A stretch of 64,000 nucleotides of DNA from Geoanaerobacter pelophilus (GTDB lineage: Bacteria > Desulfobacterota > Desulfuromonadia > Geobacterales > DSM-12255): positions 528,238 through 592,237 of the forward strand of contig NZ_JAHCVJ010000002.1 of the NCBI RefSeq assembly GCF_018476885.1. The letters are read 5' to 3'. The notes under the pieces were generated by a model. That model had not been told where the DNA came from and searched no databases. It was given only the letters and a program-made list of their open reading frames with translations. Position numbers and translations under genes: made by a program. Below, piece after piece: positions 61,892 through 64,000 of this stretch (positions are counted from its first letter, which is position 1; each line of letters begins with the position of its first letter).

Positions 61892-63697
61892 TCAATAATC
61901 CTCGATTTCTCTCCTGAGTTGCTGTTCGCGATACAGTGCCGCATACTTGCCGCCGAGCTCAAGCAGCTGGGCATGGCTCCCTTGCTCAGCGATGCGACCA
62001 TCTTCAAGGGCAATGATCAGGTCGCAATCCCGCAAGGCCGAGATCCGGTGAGAGACGATGATGACCGTCCGATTGCCATAGTAGTTGGCGAGATTGGCGA
62101 GGATCTCCTCCTCGGTTTTGGCATCCACTGCTGAAAGAGGGTCGTCGAGAATCATGATGGCCGGATCCTTGAGCAATGCCCTGGCAATGGCGGTTCGTTG
62201 CTTTTGCCCGCCGGACAGCGTAATGCCCCGTTCGCCTACCAATGTTGCATAGCCCTCCGGAAACCTGCACACTTCGTCATGAAGCCCTGCCATTCTGGCT
62301 GCTTCAGCAATCTCGTCTTCGCTTGCCCCTTCCTTGCCATAGGCGATATTTTCGGCAATAGTTCGCGAAAACAGGAACCCTTCCTGGGGGACAAAGCCAA
62401 TGGCATCGCGTAACAGCGCCAGAGAAATCCGATTGATGTCGATGCCGTCAATGAAAATCATGTCGTTTTCAACGCGATACAGCCGGGCAAGCAAGCGGAC
62501 CAGGGTAGATTTACCGGAACCAATCGGGCCAACGATGCCGAGCCTGGCGCCTTTGGCGATTTTCAGCGATATCCCGTGCAGAATAGTCTCGGCTCCATAG
62601 GAAAACACCACATTGCGCAGTTCCAGATCGCCCTGAAGAGCCGCGATAGCTGCAGGCTCCGCAGGCTCATCCACCCGCGGCTCTGCCTGGAGAATCCAGT
62701 TAAGCCGCTCCATGGAAGCAGCACCGCGTTGCGACAGATTGAGTATCCAGCCAAGCATTATGGTCGGCCAGATCAGCATTGCCAGATAGCCGTTGAAGGC
62801 GACAAAATCTCCAAGTGTCAGGGCGCCTGCCACAACTTTGCCCCCGCCAACCAGCAGCACGATCAGGGTACCGGTGGCGCCGGTGGCAGCCATCACCGGA
62901 ATCATGAACCCGCGCAATTGGGCGACCCGCATATTGCTCGCCATGTAGCGTCCGCTGGCCTCGCGAAAAGAGGCAATCGCCGCATCCTCCCGACAATATG
63001 CCTTGATGAGCGGCGCAGCCGAGACATTCTCCTCAACCGCCGCTGTCAGCCGTGCCAGCTCCTCCTGGGATTTCTTGGAACGCCGGAACATGGAGGCACT
63101 CATCCGCTTGACGATAAAGATCATGACCGGGAAGGGGATTACGGCAAAAACCGTGAGGGCTGGGCTCAGGCGAATCATCAAAGCTAGCGCGGCAATATAG
63201 ATAACAAACGAATTGATTATATTGAGAACACCGAAACCGACCAGCATCCGGACATTGGTCAGGTCATTGGAAAAACGCGAGATCAGGTCACCGGTCCGCT
63301 CCCCGGCAAAAAACGACTGATCCAGCTTGAGCAGCCGTGCATAAAGTTCGTCGCGAATCTGGTATTCGATGCCGCGGGCGGCATGCAGCAGGGTCGTGCG
63401 GGAAAAAACTCTGACTGTGCCATGGAGCAAAGCGGCACCGATAATCAAGCCCCCGTAAAATGAAGGAGGATGAGGGGCGGTATGCAGTGATTGCAGGCTC
63501 TCCACAGCGAGCTTCAACAGCCAGGGAATGAAAAGGGCGCAACCGTTCGTCGCCAGCAGAAACAGCCCGCCAAGCAGATAGGAACGTCTGCGGATCTGCA
63601 TATATTTGAATAACGCTCTTAAATTACTGATCGCACGCCTCGCAGGGTGAAACAGTCCAACTGCTGAACCTAGTGCCATTTCTAAAGCATTTGCCAC
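61892..63697 (-). CDS. ABC exporter, MsbA/multidrug type
   Basis: A 601-residue half-transporter with six membrane segments in the first 320 residues followed by an ABC ATPase with Walker A GPIGSGKST, signature TLSGGQKQR, Walker B IMILDDPLSAVD and the switch His in VSHRIS. The intracellular loop QSFFAGERTGDLISRFSNDL is typical of MsbA/LmrA-type exporters. It converges on the oxidoreductase genes and is not obviously related to them. GTG at 63697 is the frame's first start; ATG at 63679 is possible, and neither has a good ribosome site. Confidence 0.9.
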   Translation of the reverse strand: MANALEMALGSAVGLFHPARRAISNLRALFKYMQIRRRSYLLGGLFLLATNGCALFIPWLLKLAVESLQSLHTAPHPPSFYGGLIIGAALLHGTVRVFSRTTLLHAARGIEYQIRDELYARLLKLDQSFFAGERTGDLISRFSNDLTNVRMLVGFGVLNIINSFVIYIAALALMIRLSPALTVFAVIPFPVMIFIVKRMSASMFRRSKKSQEELARLTAAVEENVSAAPLIKAYCREDAAIASFREASGRYMASNMRVAQLRGFMIPVMAATGATGTLIVLLVGGGKVVAGALTLGDFVAFNGYLAMLIWPTIMLGWILNLSQRGAASMERLNWILQAEPRVDEPAEPAAIAALQGDLELRNVVFSYGAETILHGISLKIAKGARLGIVGPIGSGKSTLVRLLARLYRVENDMIFIDGIDINRISLALLRDAIGFVPQEGFLFSRTIAENIAYGKEGASEDEIAEAARMAGLHDEVCRFPEGYATLVGERGITLSGGQKQRTAIARALLKDPAIMILDDPLSAVDAKTEEEILANLANYYGNRTVIIVSHRISALRDCDLIIALEDGRIAEQGSHAQLLELGGKYAALYREQQLRREIEDY

Positions 63698-63933
63698 CGG
63701 TTGTCAAAACATGTGCAGCTGCCAGCCGCCTTAATTGAAAGCTCGCCGGATACGACTCTCATTAAAATTGCCAGCTGGCCTGATTCCATAGCTTTTTGGT
63801 TGACATTCCAAGGACGTATACACTAATGTGCGATTTAGCTATAGTAAAATGTCCTGCACATTTTTTGGGCATTTATGTCTGTTTTTAAGGCATTTTTTAG
63901 TCTGGCTAAAATTTTAATCGTTCGAGGGGTCAT

Positions 63934-64000
63934 ATGAAGAACTCGAAGATGACATTATCACAGTCGACGATGAACCTGGACTTTGTGAAGAAAGTAGAGC
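63934..64000 (+). CDS. Start of a truncated gene at the window edge
   Basis: ATG at 63934 is preceded by GAGGGG and opens 22 codons to the window end (MKNSKMTLSQSTMNLDFVKK...). The N-terminus recalls HdrC-like iron-sulfur proteins, whose Cys motif would come next, but too little is visible to name it. The 236 bases upstream are AT-rich and probably contain its promoter. Confidence 0.55.
   Translation, partial: MKNSKMTLSQSTMNLDFVKKVE

Noticed and set aside
1..64000. CRISPR arrays, prophage or intact insertion sequences
   Set aside because: No regularly spaced direct repeats, integrase or intact transposase were recognised on either strand.

Overview
The window looks like a chromosomal segment of a Geobacter-type bacterium (Desulfuromonadota, Geobacterales). 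That call rests on family knowledge and gene content, not on a search: an arg cluster with an isolated lipoprotein after argH, larB-larC, a PilT/RecA/AlaS run, many membrane sensor kinases including one with a covalent-haem (CxxCH) sensor domain, a bacteriohemerythrin, and a molybdenum/arsenic respiratory region. One tRNA, one probable 6S RNA and no CRISPR array or intact insertion sequence were seen.

Layout. (1) 1-2.5 kb: ssb, a crotonase-family enoyl-CoA hydratase. (2) 1.7-10.2 kb, minus strand: argB, argD, argF, argG, then a NUDIX protein coupled to a nitrilase-superfamily protein, argH and a lipoprotein. A 102-nt imperfect palindrome separates argB from argD. (3) 10.4-13.3 kb: membrane diguanylate cyclase, a DUF2892 protein, a receiver/histidine-kinase hybrid. 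(4) 13.4-23.4 kb, minus strand: larB-larC-pncC-sensor kinase, recA, pilT, recX, alaS. (5) 23.6-27.5 kb: aroF, the 6S-like RNA with a strong terminator, an exported SUMF1-fold protein, a hypothetical protein and an MFS permease. (6) 27.7-32.9 kb, minus strand: a coupled cassette of a Cys-rich exported protein, a structured leader, a TonB-dependent receptor, an exported protein of unknown function, a NapH-like iron-sulfur membrane protein, a tiny Cys-rich membrane protein hidden between two genes, and tonB. (7) 33.3-37.3 kb: half-size TSUP permease, modB-modC without modA, a lipoprotein, a broken HlyD-type efflux adaptor, a hemerythrin. (8) 37.4-43.4 kb, minus strand: a five-gene set of exported Met/Gly/His-rich proteins (including an outer-membrane barrel and a Spy-like protein) that follows a sigma-54 two-component pair; a perfect palindrome and a weak sigma-54-like promoter lie between regulator and set. 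(9) 43.7-49.8 kb: haem-sensor hybrid kinase, small membrane protein, a CMD-family pseudogene, a multi-spanning TPR protein, tRNA-Asn. (10) 50.0-57.7 kb, minus strand: arsR, acr3, mobA, moeA, moaA, MOSC, permease, two thioredoxin-like proteins, CcdA-like protein and a CDF-like transporter, closely packed. (11) 57.8-61.8 kb, plus strand: a ferredoxin-type subunit and a Tat-exported TtrA-like molybdopterin oxidoreductase. (12) An ABC exporter and the first codons of a further gene end the window.

How it fits together. The most coherent system is regions 10-11. Two near-identical inverted repeats (half-site ATATCCG) flank arsR, one before acr3 and one before the oxidoreductase pair. This suggests that one ArsR couples arsenite/antimonite sensing to efflux, to molybdenum-cofactor synthesis and to a molybdoenzyme with no membrane anchor gene beside it. 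The other two candidate systems are the TonB/NapH/Cys-rich cassette (probably metal-related transport across the outer membrane) and the sigma-54-controlled Met-rich envelope set. Both are assigned by sequence character and context only.
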